From Globisporangium splendens (Eukaryota > Oomycota > Peronosporomycetes > Pythiales > Pythiaceae): a DNA stretch of 64,000 nt. The DNA lies in assembly GCA_006386115.1 (NCBI GenBank), contig VFIW01000014.1, forward strand, positions 384,322 through 448,321, given 5' to 3'. The position numbers and the translations under genes are program-made. Below, piece after piece: positions 30,842 to 42,227 of this stretch. The number at the start of each line of letters is the position of its first letter. Position 1 is the first letter of the stretch. The notes below the pieces were generated by a model that searched no databases, was not told where the DNA came from, and saw nothing but the letters and a program-made list of their open reading frames with translations.

Positions 30842-32611
30842 ATGCGCTTGAAAGTGAGTACAAGAACCGCAGCTGCGAGCGGCAACATGAAGAGCATGGT
30901 GGGCGGCGACGACAACTCCAGCAAGCGCAAGCTGTCGGTAACGGCGCAGGCATCGACTGCAAGTGCAAGCGCAACCACAGGCGCGAACATGGAGAGCTAC
31001 AACTACAGCGACACGGGCGGACGCTCCAAGCTGCAACTGCAGTGCTCAGACGGCCGCGTGTTCGATGTCACGCACGAGGAGGCCATGATGTCCTCCACGC
31101 TCTGGATGCTCCTGCAAGGTATTGCATTGTGGATAAGAACTGATACAGAGTGTGTGTGGATATGTTGTTTATTCACTAACATGCGAATGTGTGCAAACAG
31201 ACGTGGCAGACAAGAAGGCGAAGACGATGGTGAAGCAGCACATGATCCCGATCTTTGACGTGCCGAGCCACAGCGTCGAACTCGCGCTCTTTTACTGCCG
31301 GTGTGGTGTGGATTTGCTTTGTTTTGTGGCTGTATGTTGATACTCATACATCGCTTGTCTGTGTTTGATTTGTAGATGTCTGTATAAGCAGCAAGTCGAA
31401 GGGATTGAGACGGCGCTACACGTGTGGGATGATACGTTTCTGCAATTAGACTCCAAGACGCTCTGCGACTTGGCCAAGGTATCTTTGCTCGATTTGTCTC
31501 CCGTAAACGCGCAAGAAAGTGTTTATGATATGCTCATATTTGTATTGTTCTGATTCTTGTAGGTGGCGTCGCATTTGGATATCCAGCCACTTGTGGACCT
31601 TACGTGCCGTTCGATCGCGCAGATCATGTCGGCGACCGAAGCCGCCCACGAGATCCGCCAGAAGTTCGGTCTCGACGACGCGTCGGCCGCCGCGTCCATG
31701 GAGTGCAGTTGCGGTGCGTCTACTGCATTGACAACAATGCACATTGTTGTTTGCTTGCTTGCTTATTGTGCGCAAGTGGATATGATTCTTATTGGCAAAA
31801 GAGTACTTGTTGAATTGCTAAAAAATGATTGTTTATGTGTGTAGAGCTCCGCAGTGGCATGTCGGGGTTTGACTTCGACATGTTCAACTCGCTGGACCAC
31901 GACCTGTCGACGGAGGAGTACGAGTTGGTCGAGTTCGACCAGCCGAGCGTCGACGACCTCGTGAGCTTCATCAACGGCGGCAGCTCGAGTCGCGGGCCGC
32001 CGTCCTCCTCCAGTCGTGTTCATGTCCAGGGAAAGAATTGCCACGTGCACGCGACCCCTGTCAGTGGCACAGCGCCCGAGAACAATGGCGACGCCAGCGC
32101 TGCTGCCAAGAAGAAGAACAAGAAGAAAAAGAAGAAGAAAAAAGCGACCTGCACGACGACAACAGCCTCAGGCGCTTCGGCTGCGACTGAGGCACCTAGT
32201 AGCAATGCAGAAACCACATCGAATGTGGCGGCACACAAGACACAGGCAGAGAAGCAAAAGCAAGGCTCTTCCAGTCCAGAGAAAGATGATAAAGAGGACG
32301 ACAGCGACAGCAGCGACAGTCTAGAAGACGACTCGACTTCTATATGCCTCCCGCGCGATCTGCACGAGAAAATGCGGCTCGCGCGCCAGAATCCGAGCGC
32401 GATCTTTCAGGAGTCGCAGTTTGAGGACGACGAGGAGATGGAGGAGCAGATCGAGTCGTTCCGCCTGGCGCTCGAGTCGGCGCATCTAGAGTACAACAGC
32501 AGCAAGGTGAAGGCGAAGCCACGCGTGACGTTTGCGCCGCAGGACGTGTTCCGATCTACGCTCGTGGCGTCGCAGCGGCATTCGTCTCAGCGGGTCTCGG
32601 CCGCAATTTAG
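30842..32611 (+). CDS. SKP1-like protein with long C-terminal extension
   Basis: Five exons, 30842..31118, 31201..31300, 31376..31478, 31563..31713 and 31845..32611, give 465 residues. The SKP1 POZ-like half (LQCSDGRVFDVTHEEAMMSS ... IPIFDVPSHSVELALFYC) is followed by the Skp1 dimerisation/F-box-binding half (VASHLDIQPLVDLTCRSIAQIM...EIRQKFGL). After the usual SKP1 end the protein continues for over 240 residues: an acidic segment with PSVDDLVSFINGG, a lysine run, an acidic Ser/Asp run and a helical C-terminus. This tail resembles that of plant ASK20/ASK21-type SKP1-like proteins rather than canonical SKP1 of about 160 residues. Role by family: adaptor linking F-box proteins to cullin-1. An ATG at 30887 is an alternative start. 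The lysine run may act as a nuclear signal. Confidence 0.82.
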
Positions 32612-32871
32612 TTTTTAGGACGGAAAAGAGAAAGAAAAAGTATGCCGTCAATGGGGAAGAGAGGCTGCAAACAAGGATACCTGGGCTAATGGCGCTACCA
32701 CCACCTCGACCCAAATCAACTCACTTATTTGCAACAGAACAGCAATGTCCAAGAAAACCATTTGCGATGGAAAACAAAAACACACACACAGAGTGTCTGG
32801 CACGACAATGTTGGCTTTATAGATGGGATCTAGACTCATGTGGACTCGCGTGGGCTCTAGGTGGTGTTTAT

Positions 32872-34618
32872 TTAGTCGGATCCGTTGGCGATGCGCCACT
32901 TGTCGGTCTTGAGGTTCTGCAGGAAGTTGACGCGGTGGTAAAAGTACACGAGCCAGAGCACACCCAGCACCGTGCAGACCGCGATCTCGAGGAAGAAGCC
33001 GTCCTGGATGATCAAGCACTCGCCACCCGCGGCCGTGCACGCGGCACGCTCGTCGGCGTTCGAGCACGTGTGCGAGCCGATCGCGAGGACCGTCTCGTCG
33101 TGGCCGAGGCACTCGCGCGTCGTGAGGTAGTCGACGGCCCAGAGGCTCACCGAGTTGGGCCACTTGGAGCCCAGGTTCGTGATCGTGTTCAGGAACGTCA
33201 TGTACGTGCCACCGATCGACGGATCGCTGATGCGCGCAAAGAACGCCATCTAACCAAAAAGGATATGAACAATAGCAATGGGGCTTGAGTCACAGAGTAG
33301 AGAATAATGGCACGAGATAAGCAAGCACAGGATGAACTCGTACCTGGGGAACATACATCATGTTGGCCACGAGTTCGTGGAACGCGCCAGCGAGCAGGAT
33401 GAAGCCGTAAAAGTAGAAGTGCACGTCTTCGTGGTGCGCCATGACCGACGGCGTCATGTACACGATGCCGGCGTAGAACAGTCCGCAGAGCATGCGGAAC
33501 GGGTACCCGAGCAGGAAGAGATTGAGCGGCTTGTCGGGTTTGATGAAGCGACCGAGAAACACGGGGATGATGATGCCCAATGGGATGAGCACGGGTGAGA
33601 GCATCGCGAGCTTCTCCTTCTTCATGCCGTACTCGACGAGCTTGAGCGCCGTGACGGACTCGGCAGCCGCGAAGCCGATCTTGCATGTGAGCAGCATGAT
33701 CGAGAGCGACACGACGCTCGGCAGCCGCATGACTGCGTACATCTGCAGGTACGTGTCCTTGATGCTGAGCTTGTCGTCGTCCGAGGACTCCTGCTTCTCG
33801 GCTTTGAACAGCCACACGCCGACAGTCGTGACGAACATGACCCAGCCCCAGAAGTGCATGAATCCCGACAGCCCAATGATGCCTTCGTCCTGCGACGTGC
33901 TGCGAAAGTACGTGTTGCACGTCGCCGGGTCGTGGAGCGCGAGGAAGCCGACGTACGCGACGAAGAAGCCGAGCGTCTGGCCCACCGTGTTGCACGTGGA
34001 CGCGTGCGCGACGTTGCGCTTTGAGAGCATGGTCAGCGCCCAGCCGTCCACCGCGATGTCCTGCGTCGCCATCATGAAGTAGAGCACAAAGAAGAACAGC
34101 GTGAGGTACACCACATGCGGTTTCCCGTCGTGGATCGCGGTCTTGGCGTCGCCAGCAGCCACAGGCGTCTCGCCGAGCAGGTCGCCGATGATCCAGCTGC
34201 CGCCAATCATGAGCGCGGCGCAGATGAACTGCACGGGGATGAGCCACGACTTGCGTCGCCCGAAGCGGCGGCTGTAGAGCGAGTCCACGAACGGTGCCCA
34301 GAGCAGCTTGAGGCTGAACGGCCACGACACGAGGCTGAACGTCGCCTGGTCCGCGTAGCCCACTTTCTCCTGCAGGATGAACGGGATGCTCGACGACAGT
34401 CCCATAGGGATGCCCTGCAGCGTGTACAGCAGCAGCAGCAGCAGCATCGACGACCAGTCGCCCGAGTCGTTCTCGTCCTCGTCCTCTTCCTTGTAGTCGT
34501 GTGCTTTCACGTTGCCATTGCCATTAGCGACTCGTGTGGCGTCCTGTGCAGGCGCAGCAGATTCCTTTGCAACAGACGCCTTCGCTGCTTGCGCCTTGCG
34601 CTGCGTGAGCTTCGCCAT
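32872..34618 (-). CDS. Acetyl-CoA transporter (SLC33A1/AT-1 family)
   Basis: Two exons, 34618..33344 and 33249..32872, give 550 residues, close to human SLC33A1 (549). Many transmembrane helices of MFS type start at about residue 55 (MLLLLLLYTLQGIPMGLSSS). The family motif QDIAVDGWALTML is present, and the C-terminal exon begins MAFFARISDPSIGGTYMTFL, very close to the animal protein. The family moves acetyl-CoA into the ER/Golgi lumen for acetylation of glycans and proteins. The N-terminal 50 residues are polar and acidic. A CTG/CAG run encodes the leucine tract in the first helix. It shares a 370-bp divergent promoter region with the FYVE gene. Confidence 0.92.
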
Positions 34619-34989
34619 CGATCTGTGCGTCCGTCCAATTCGCTCCTTCCGGAAGGTGCTGATGGCAAAATGCCTTTTGCTTTTTGCTGGTGATGGTGAT
34701 GACGTGTTGGTGTCTCGTTGAGCGGGTGCGCATCCTGCAATTCTTTCTTTCACACATGCCTATTTCCGTGATATATAGTAATAGTTCTTTGTTTTTATAG
34801 TTAATGCATTCCCTGCTAACAGCACCGTTTTCTTCTATTACGAAGGGGGTTACTCGAAAATGTAACCCCTTTATTCCCACCTCTGATTTCGAGGTGGCTT
34901 CTCTTTCTTTTCTTTCTTTCCCCATACAATTTGATGGCAATATTCCTGCACTCGCCCGCAGCCATCGGTCGACAAGTACAAGAGAAGGG
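34619..34989. promoter_or_regulatory. Bidirectional promoter interval
   Basis: 370 bp between the divergent starts of the acetyl-CoA transporter and the FYVE-C2 gene. AT-rich around 34750-34860, with no coding sequence. Separate initiators could not be placed with certainty. Confidence 0.45.
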
Positions 34990-37087
34990 ATGGCGACGCT
35001 GTTTGGAGACCTGCCGGCCGCGGGGCTGCGCGCCGGACGCAGTAGCGCGCTCGTGACTGCGAACGGCGGCGCCGGCGGCACGAGCGACCGCGCGCTGCAG
35101 TGGGTCTACGACGAGGAGACGTCCAACTGCATGCACTGCAACACTCCCTTCACGCTCATCACGCGCAAGGTGAGAACGCCGCTAAATGTGTTGTGTATGA
35201 GTATTGGATGGTGTAGTAACGCTCTGTGTGTGAATGTTGTATCGTTAGCACCACTGCCGTCGATGCGGGAACGTGATTTGCCACAATTGCTCGCCGCACA
35301 AGCGTCGGATCTCGGTCACAGATCCGTTTGTAAGCTCCCCCATGCATTTGCCATACGACAAGGAAAGCGTCTTTGCTCTGTGAAGTCTAACGAGTTTATA
35401 CTACGTGTAACGTGTAGCCGATGCGCGTGTGCAATACGTGCTATGCGGCCGTGGACGAACATTTCGCGTCGCTGGACTGGTCGGGCCATTCTGCCACCGA
35501 GGTGTTTATTCTTGATCCCATGAGGCTCCTGCGTCTCTGTATCGTACGTCTGACACTGTTGTTTTTGTTGTTGTGCAGGTACAAACCAAAGCTGATCCCG
35601 TAATCGAAGGCCGCGTGCATGTGGGCCAGCTGTACGTCAAGGTCGTTGAAGCCATCGGGCTGCCGTCGACGGACTCGATCACGACGAGCGACCCGTTCGT
35701 GCGCGTGATGCTCACGGGCAAGTGGTCCCACGGCCAGGAGTGGGGCAACGACCTCAAGAGCATCAAGTGCACCAAGAAGAAGTCGCGCACGCTCAACCCG
35801 CGTTGGCACGAGACGTTCGTGTTCAACGTGTGCGCGCCAGGCGCCGAGCTGGTCTTCGAGGTGTACAACTACGGGCAGCTCAGCCAGCCGACCAAACTCG
35901 GCGAGGCCACGATCCCGCTCACGCAGCTCATGGACCAGCGGCGCCACAACAAGTGGCTCGACCTGCTGCTGCCCGAGAAGCTGCATCGCGCGGGGCTCAA
36001 CAACGACGCGCGCGCCGGCAGGATCCACGTGCTGCTGCACTACAAGTTCTCGCGCATGGCCGAGTTCTGCTCGTATTTTGCGTCGGAACAAGAGTACGTC
36101 TACGAGTGGCCGGAGTTCCAAGCCGCGCACCTGTACAGCAACTTCTGGGTGCTGCTCGACAACCTGTGGCCGTACCTGGAGGTCGTGTGGCAGATCCTGC
36201 CGACGCTCAACTGGGATCACCCGACGCACTCGTTCTTGTGCTTTGCGCTGTGTGTGTGGCTGTGCCTGTCGCTGCAGTGGCTGCCCGTAGTCGTGCACCT
36301 GGCGCTCATCGCGTTCGTGCTGCGCAACTACTTTGAGCTCAACATCCATTCGTTCACGGACGGGAAGGAGACCCATGGGGCACGCGGCGACCACGGTGGC
36401 AATGGTACTGGCGGCGGCGTTGGCGCTGGAGGAGGAAGCACGGCGGTCGAAGCTGAGGCCAACAACGGCCAGTTCCGACAGTACAACCTGCCGTCGGGCT
36501 TCAACCACCTCATGAACAAGATGACGCACGTGACGATCGACCACGAGACCAAGCGCACGCTGCAGTCGGTGCAGAACAACATGGCGTGGTGGTCGAGCAT
36601 CATCAACAACATCGAGCTCATGTTCTCGTGGGAAGACACGTTCTACACAGCGCGCATCCTGCTCTACCTCATCCTGAGCTGCGTGCTACACATTGTGGTG
36701 CCCAACAAGTACCTGCTGCTGGCGCTCGTCGTGTACCTCTTCGTGCAGTGGACCGTGCCGTTCCTGTGGCTCATGCACTTCGTGTACGCGATGCGGCAGT
36801 CTGTACGCTCGCTGATCCACCAGCACCGGCTCACGAGCCGCAACTCGCAGAACGACCTGCTCGCGAGCCGCGAAGCCATGCGCGCGGCGTCGGCGGCGCA
36901 GTCGCTGCGCCACAGCGAGTCGCATCTGCGGCTGCGGCGCACGACGTCCAACGCGAGTGCGCGCGCGCACATGAGCGTGTCCAAGAAGGAGGAGATGTTC
37001 GGTGCCGCGGCGTCCGCGCTTTCGCAGCGCTTCGTCGTCAACGGGCGCAGCAACAGCGAGCGCATCCCGCGACCCTCCAAGGTCTAG
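34990..37087 (+). CDS. FYVE-C2-multipass membrane protein
   Basis: Four exons, 34990..35169, 35249..35329, 35418..35501 and 35579..37087, all phase 0, give 617 residues. A FYVE zinc finger spans the first three exons: CMHC ... RKHHCRRCGNVIC ... CSPH ... VCNTC, with the RKHHCRRCG motif that binds phosphatidylinositol 3-phosphate. A C2 domain follows (about 125-255: GQLYVKVVEAIGLPSTDS ... TLNPRWHETFVFNV) with Asp residues suited to calcium binding. The C-terminal half has hydrophobic segments near 320-350 and 470-510 around a NLPSGFNHLM helix, resembling the MCTP/PRT_C reticulon-like membrane region. Inferred role: tethering of PI3P-positive endosomes to another membrane, such as ER. The tail is Ser/Arg-rich. 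Confidence 0.85.
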
Positions 37088-37475
37088 CATTCCATTATCG
37101 TTTGGTTACCAAAAGAGGAGGCAGTGGTGTTGTGCGTTGGGCGCATGTACAAAGCGTGATTGTATACCTCTTTAACTTGCTATAAAGGGTTCAGTCTCCA
37201 ATTCCAACTCCTTTCACTCAAACCTCTTTAAGACGAATAGCAGTGAACAAATCATCGTGCAAGGTAGGTACAACATAGTGGTTATGTTGCGCGCTGATGG
37301 GAACTGGCCCCTAATAGAGCGCCCTGTGCTCCCTCTCCCCCTCTGCCAGCCTTGACAGACTGACGACTCCACCACATCACGCCCATCAGGCGCATATCGC
37401 CTGCGTCCCTGCCTTCCTCCCCCCTCTGTCTGCAGGCTCTGCCTGTGTGTGTGTATACACATCTATAAGCTCAGT
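37088..37475. other. Intergenic, 5' flank of GT71-like gene 1
   Basis: Pyrimidine-rich near 37330-37440, with a short GT run before the ATG. No gene. Confidence 0.55.
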
Positions 37476-39254
37476 ATGCTGCTGCAGCGCGTGTTCGTGT
37501 GGCTGTACACGTGCTTCGTGTTCCTACAGACGCGCGTGAAGCACAAGAAGTGGGTCGCACTCGTGGTGGCGGCCGTGTACGTGGCGATGCGCGCCACGGG
37601 GACATCGCCGCCGCTCATCGGCGAGACGCGCAAGGTCCACATCAACCCGATGAACACGGAGACCAAGGACGACGGCATCCACATGGCACCCACGCCCGTG
37701 CTCGCGCCCTGGACCAACCACACGTTCGAGTGCGTCGGCTGGAAGCGCATCCACACGTGCGTGGATGACGGCAGCAAGACGGCTGAGGAGATCGAGGCCG
37801 ACGCCGCCACGCGCGAGCCCGAGAAGGACTTTCTGGGCTGCAACGAAGAGATCGGGCAGCAGATGGCTGGCTACTGCATCGTGCGCAACCGCACGTCCGG
37901 CGACCTCTTCAAGCTCATGATCAGCAACTGCGACTCGCTGCCCAACGGCCACTACACGTGCGCGCAGGCACGCGATTTCTCCGAGTACGGGCTCCACTCG
38001 GTGCACTACGAGCACTCGCCTGTGGCGCCGTCGCTGGCGCTGCACGACGTCAAGAGCAAGCGCAAGCCCACGAACGGCGTGATCATGATCATTTACGACA
38101 AGGTGCTGCCGTCGGCGTACGCGACGATCCGCATGCTGCGCGTGCAGGGCTGCGAGCTCCCCGTGGAGCTCTGGTACCGCCCCGACGAGATGTCGATCGA
38201 CAATCCGATCATCCACAAGCTGCTCGCGGACTACAACGTGCGCATGCGGCCGATCTTCGACTCGCGCGCGCAGGGCTTCCACGTCAAGCCATACGCCGTG
38301 TACTACAGCAACTTCGACAACGTGCTGCTGCTGGACGCCGACAACCTGCCGGCGAAAGACCCGACGTACCTTTTCGAAGAGCCCGAGTTCCTGCGCACAG
38401 GCGCGATCTTCTGGCCGGACTACTGGCAGCCGTCGAATTCGCTCTTCCAGCTGACCAACACGAGCCTTTTGTGGCAGCTCACGGGCGTCGCGTACGTCGA
38501 CATGTTCGAGCAGGAGAGCGGGCAGGTGCTGATCAATCGACCGAAGAGCAAGAAGGCGCTCGACAAGCTCATGTACTACTCGACGCACGAGCCGCGGCTC
38601 ATGGAGTCGCTGCACCTGATCTGGGGCGACAAGGACCTGTTTCGGCTTGCGTGGCTCAACGCGAGCCAGCCGTACCACTACATCTCGTACCCGCCAGCTG
38701 TCGGCGGGCTCGACCTGATGGAGTCCAAGGGCGTGTTCTGCGGACTCGCGATGATCCAGCACGACGTGCAGGGCGACCTGGTGTTCTTCCACCGCAACTC
38801 CATCAAGTTGGACGGCTCGTTGGACCAGCCGCGTGTCATGACGCACATCCAGGAGTACGCGCTCGACGCCAACCCGCAGGACTACCGCATCTTCCAGGCC
38901 GTGCACGCGCACAAGGAGTGCTGCTACTACATCGGGACGCAGTCGCTGCCCGACGGGCGTTCGGCGTCCCACGTCACGCCCATCGACACGACGATCTACA
39001 CGTCTATCGAGGACCTGGCGATCCAGTTCTCCATCGAGGCCAAGAACCTGCTGCTCGAGGACGAGGTGGGGCTCGCGGCGGGCACCCACCGCCGCCTGCA
39101 CGCGCGCGACGCCATGAGCATCCAGTACATCGTGGCGCTGTTCCTGCTCGCGTACGTGGCGCTCATCATCGCGTTCGTGTGGTGCAAAGCGCGGCCCGCG
39201 CGCGAGCGACTGCCAAGTCGGTGGAAACCCGTCGAGCCCACCAAGGAAAGCTAG
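37476..39254 (+). CDS. GT71/MNN1-like glycosyltransferase, copy 1
   Basis: Intronless, 592 residues. Type II start with a signal anchor (KKWVALVVAAVYVAMRA, about 25-45), lumenal Cys-rich stem, then the catalytic domain: NGVIMIIYDKVLPSAYATIR, LPVELWYRP and LLLDADNLPAKDPTYLFEEP at about 283-302, where DAD is the DXD motif for nucleotide-sugar and metal. Later landmarks are FWPDYWQPS, QESGQVLINR and GDKDLFRLAW. A second membrane helix (YIVALFLLAYVALIIAFVW) lies near the C-terminus, so both ends are cytosolic, unlike yeast MNN1. The family includes alpha-1,3-mannosyltransferases; donor and acceptor here are not known. Paralogue at 47337-49319. Confidence 0.85.
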   Translation: MLLQRVFVWLYTCFVFLQTRVKHKKWVALVVAAVYVAMRATGTSPPLIGETRKVHINPMNTETKDDGIHMAPTPVLAPWTNHTFECVGWKRIHTCVDDGSKTAEEIEADAATREPEKDFLGCNEEIGQQMAGYCIVRNRTSGDLFKLMISNCDSLPNGHYTCAQARDFSEYGLHSVHYEHSPVAPSLALHDVKSKRKPTNGVIMIIYDKVLPSAYATIRMLRVQGCELPVELWYRPDEMSIDNPIIHKLLADYNVRMRPIFDSRAQGFHVKPYAVYYSNFDNVLLLDADNLPAKDPTYLFEEPEFLRTGAIFWPDYWQPSNSLFQLTNTSLLWQLTGVAYVDMFEQESGQVLINRPKSKKALDKLMYYSTHEPRLMESLHLIWGDKDLFRLAWLNASQPYHYISYPPAVGGLDLMESKGVFCGLAMIQHDVQGDLVFFHRNSIKLDGSLDQPRVMTHIQEYALDANPQDYRIFQAVHAHKECCYYIGTQSLPDGRSASHVTPIDTTIYTSIEDLAIQFSIEAKNLLLEDEVGLAAGTHRRLHARDAMSIQYIVALFLLAYVALIIAFVWCKARPARERLPSRWKPVEPTKES

Positions 39255-39673
39255 AAGACGCAGATGAAGTTTTATAATGTAATGTAGCAGACACAGGCGG
39301 TGGACATGCTGAAGGCGCTTCTACGAGACGCAGTAATAGACGAGATAGGGAGAAAGAGAGAGAGAGAGAGAGAGCAAGATGTATGCATGATGGCAGAAGA
39401 TGGTTGTGTTTGTATTCGCACCACCACCAGAACAAAACGATATGTCTCCACCATCCCGCATGATATTTCTGTTCGCTAATCAGGACTTCCTGTGTCCCTA
39501 TAAAGGCTTTTTGATCCAGGTTTCCCCAGTGTGCGTGCTATTCTCTCGCCATCTATTAAGGGTCGACGTGTGAGTAAATAGGGATAGTGGCTGTGCTGCG
39601 AACAGGCGGCTCGTTGAAGTTCTTGGAGGGGGTGTTCTTTTTCATCCGACACATAATAAAAGAAGAGGGAAGG
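39255..39673. other. Intergenic with (GA)n tract
   Basis: An AG dinucleotide run lies at about 39354-39374. No gene. The 5' flank of the PP2C gene begins here. Confidence 0.6.
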
Positions 39674-41206
39674 ATGCAGGCGCTGCGTGGACGAAGCCAC
39701 GCGCTCGCGGCGCGCTGCGAGACGAAGAAGACGGCGACGCCGTGGCGCAAGAACTCCTGCAGCAGCAGTAGCAGCTTCAGCTGCGCAAACAGTGCGACAA
39801 CTGCGGTGCGTGGCTCCCGACAGCATCAACCCATTCGCGCGTTCTCGTCGTGTTCTCAAGAGCTGCACGACGCTTTCAAACAGACAAATGACAGGTGGGC
39901 GTCGCTTCTATTTGGTGGATCAGTGCTTGGCGCTGGCGTGGTCGCGACGTGCCTCGCCATGGCTACTGCTACTACCACAGATGACACGACGAAGTGTGAG
40001 GCGCTGGGCTGCGAAGAGATGTATCTCCATGGCTTTTTCGATTTCCAACAGCGAGACGAAGATGTGGCACTGCTGTTGGCTCCTCATGCAGCGCGTCCAC
40101 AGCGCAAAGAAGACGACGATGACAAGAATGGGAGCAATGCCACTGAAGTGCAGGATGCAGGCAACAAACCGATAGTCGCGCCAGCGGCAACTGCTCCACT
40201 TTCCATGGACGAACTCGCAGCGCGCAAGGCGCTTCGCAAGCGGAAGACCATGAGCGGCAAGGATCGCTTTATCATCAGCAGCGCCGCGGTGCGTGGGGAC
40301 CGCGCAACGATGGAGGACACGTCGTTTGTATCGGACTGCAAGCGGTTCGCCGCGGTGTTTGACGGCCATGGCGGCGCGGCTGTCGCGCAGTACCTGCGGA
40401 AGAACTACTTTGCGTTGCTGGGTCCAGAACTGGCAAAATTGGACGAAGATGAGAGCCTGGAGCTGGACGCAAAGAAGAAGCGGCGGCTGCACATTCAGTC
40501 GCTCTTGAAGACGTCGATGGAGAAGATCGACGCTGAGATCGCGCAGAAGAACGAGTGGAAGTACATCGGGTCGACGGCCACGGGCGTGTTATTGTACGAC
40601 GACGTGATCTACAGTGTGAACGTCGGTGACTGCCGCGCCGTGCTCAGCCGAAGCGGCGACGCCGTGGAGCTCACGCGGGACCACAAGCCGAACGATCCAA
40701 GCGAGCAGAGCCGTATCGAGTCGCTCGGCGGGCGCGTCAAGTGGCACGGGTACGTGGACGCGCAGGGCGACCCGATCGAGCCGTACGGTGCGTACCGCAT
40801 CAACGGCAACCTTGCCGTGGCGCGCGCGATCGGCGACCGGGATCTGCGGCCGTTCGTGACGGGTGAGCCCGAGGTGAAGGCATTTCCGCGCGATATGAGC
40901 AAGGACGAGTTCATCGTGATCGCGTCGGACGGGCTCTGGGATGTGTTCACGAGCGACGAAGTGGTGACGTTCGTGAAGGACGTCATGAGCGGCGAAGTCG
41001 GCGGCCGTGAATCGTGGCGCAGCGGCGGCCACAGTGACACCCACGTGCCGATCTTTGAGTGGTCGCAGCAGTACAAGAGCGACCGCAGCATGATCAAGGC
41101 TGCGCGGAAACGGCGCCAGGTGCAGATCGCCAACTACCTCGTGCAGGAAGCGCTCTACCGCGGCACGTCGGACAACGTCTCGGTCATCGTCGTGTGGCTC
41201 CGGTGA
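39674..41206 (+). CDS. PP2C-family Ser/Thr phosphatase, probably mitochondrial
   Basis: Intronless, 510 residues. The first 60 residues are rich in Arg, Ser and Ala without acidic residues in the first 15, like a mitochondrial presequence, and a hydrophobic segment (SLLFGGSVLGAGVVATCLAMA) follows at about 77-97. The catalytic domain has RGDRATMEDTSF, VFDGHGGAAVA (about 227-237), VNVGDCRAVLSR, ARAIGDRDLRPF, IASDGLWDVFTSDEVV and DNVSVIVVWL, so all metal-binding Asp/Glu motifs of PPM phosphatases are present. An insert of about 45 residues lies before the last motif. Inferred place: inner membrane, domain facing the intermembrane space or matrix. Substrates unknown. Confidence 0.88.
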   Translation: MQALRGRSHALAARCETKKTATPWRKNSCSSSSSFSCANSATTAVRGSRQHQPIRAFSSCSQELHDAFKQTNDRWASLLFGGSVLGAGVVATCLAMATATTTDDTTKCEALGCEEMYLHGFFDFQQRDEDVALLLAPHAARPQRKEDDDDKNGSNATEVQDAGNKPIVAPAATAPLSMDELAARKALRKRKTMSGKDRFIISSAAVRGDRATMEDTSFVSDCKRFAAVFDGHGGAAVAQYLRKNYFALLGPELAKLDEDESLELDAKKKRRLHIQSLLKTSMEKIDAEIAQKNEWKYIGSTATGVLLYDDVIYSVNVGDCRAVLSRSGDAVELTRDHKPNDPSEQSRIESLGGRVKWHGYVDAQGDPIEPYGAYRINGNLAVARAIGDRDLRPFVTGEPEVKAFPRDMSKDEFIVIASDGLWDVFTSDEVVTFVKDVMSGEVGGRESWRSGGHSDTHVPIFEWSQQYKSDRSMIKAARKRRQVQIANYLVQEALYRGTSDNVSVIVVWLR

Positions 41207-42227
41207 GGCAACCGGAATGGATGATGTGTATGTATTGGGAAAAACAGGTTTGTATCAAGCACTGCGTGTCGTGCGTTTCTGTAAACGTGATGAACAATAG
41301 TTTTTGTTTGTATAGTAGCTTTGGTGAATTGATGCGTGTGAGTGCGAGAGTCAAGTGCGCGAATGCGTAGTGCGCAGAAGAAAGAGTACTCACGGGAACG
41401 CAACGAAAGAGAAACGAATGGTGAGCGATGGCGGGGGACGAGTCCCACACATGAACGCATCTGCACAATGGGCACCAGCACTCACGAGAGAAAACAGAAA
41501 CTCGACTATAAAACACACACACAAGTGTGTAGTGCAGATTTGCTCCAATTTGGGTGCTGCAATGGCTCCTGACGTGCCAGAATCTATCATACTGGCCGCT
41601 ATTACGGTCCACCCAGGCGCAATTATTGCGCACAACGTGTTGCACACGCGACGAGTGGATTGTGCGCATTGTGGGTTTGCAGATTTGCGTTTTCGCAGGC
41701 AACTTTGCTGGTTTCTGACTGCACAGTGTCCAGCACAAAAATGTCAATTGTGCGTCCATCCACAAAGAAAAGCCATAGTGGTTGATTTTCTTTCTGCGTT
41801 TGTTCTCTTTGGGCAAGGCAGGCAGAGATCGTGCGAATAAAGTGTTCCCCTAATCACTTGCGCTGGCGACAGTGATGGTCTTTTGCGCAAAAGTGAGTGT
41901 AAAAAGTGAAAGGAATGCGCACAAAACCGCCATTTGTGCACCCCTAATCGCTCCATTTTCCCACAACAACACAAGAAGACCCTACCCCCTTGTCAACGAT
42001 AAAAATGCAGTTCTGTGCTGCGAAAAAGTAGAGATGAGTCCCTACATGACCATCACTCAGCAAAAGTACTTGTCATTCAGCCAATCAGAGCGCTCGATCA
42101 GGAGAACTTTCCCCAATCGTCCAAGACTCCAGCTCTCGTCCTGCGTTAACAGCAGCGTCTATGTGTGTGGTGCTTTGAGCACATGCTCTCTCGCATTCTC
42201 GGAATCTCTTCCTCCCCCCCAACAGCA
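41207..42227. other. 1-kb intergenic region
   Basis: No supportable gene. A Cys-rich frame at about 41640-41760 (CAHCG ... CPAQKCQLC) is short and without start or splice context. The palindrome CTTTTGCGCAAAAG lies at about 41880-41893, and CCCCTAATC occurs twice nearby (41846 and 41941). Confidence 0.5.

Noticed and set aside
33198..34325. 375-codon minus frame in the transporter gene
   Set aside because: Shifted-frame shadow of SLC33A1-like exon 1; His/Arg-rich and crosses the intron.
35441..36544. 367-codon minus frame over the FYVE-C2 gene
   Set aside because: Antisense of the C2 and membrane exon; no independent evidence.
37524..39101. 525-codon open frame opposite GT71-like gene 1
   Set aside because: Antisense shadow of a GC-rich coding region; its composition is Arg/Val/His-rich and without motifs, while the plus strand has a full family match.
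41640..41780. Cys-rich plus-strand frame as a zinc-finger gene
   Set aside because: Short, AT-poor only locally, no start context or splice partner, and no known finger spacing.
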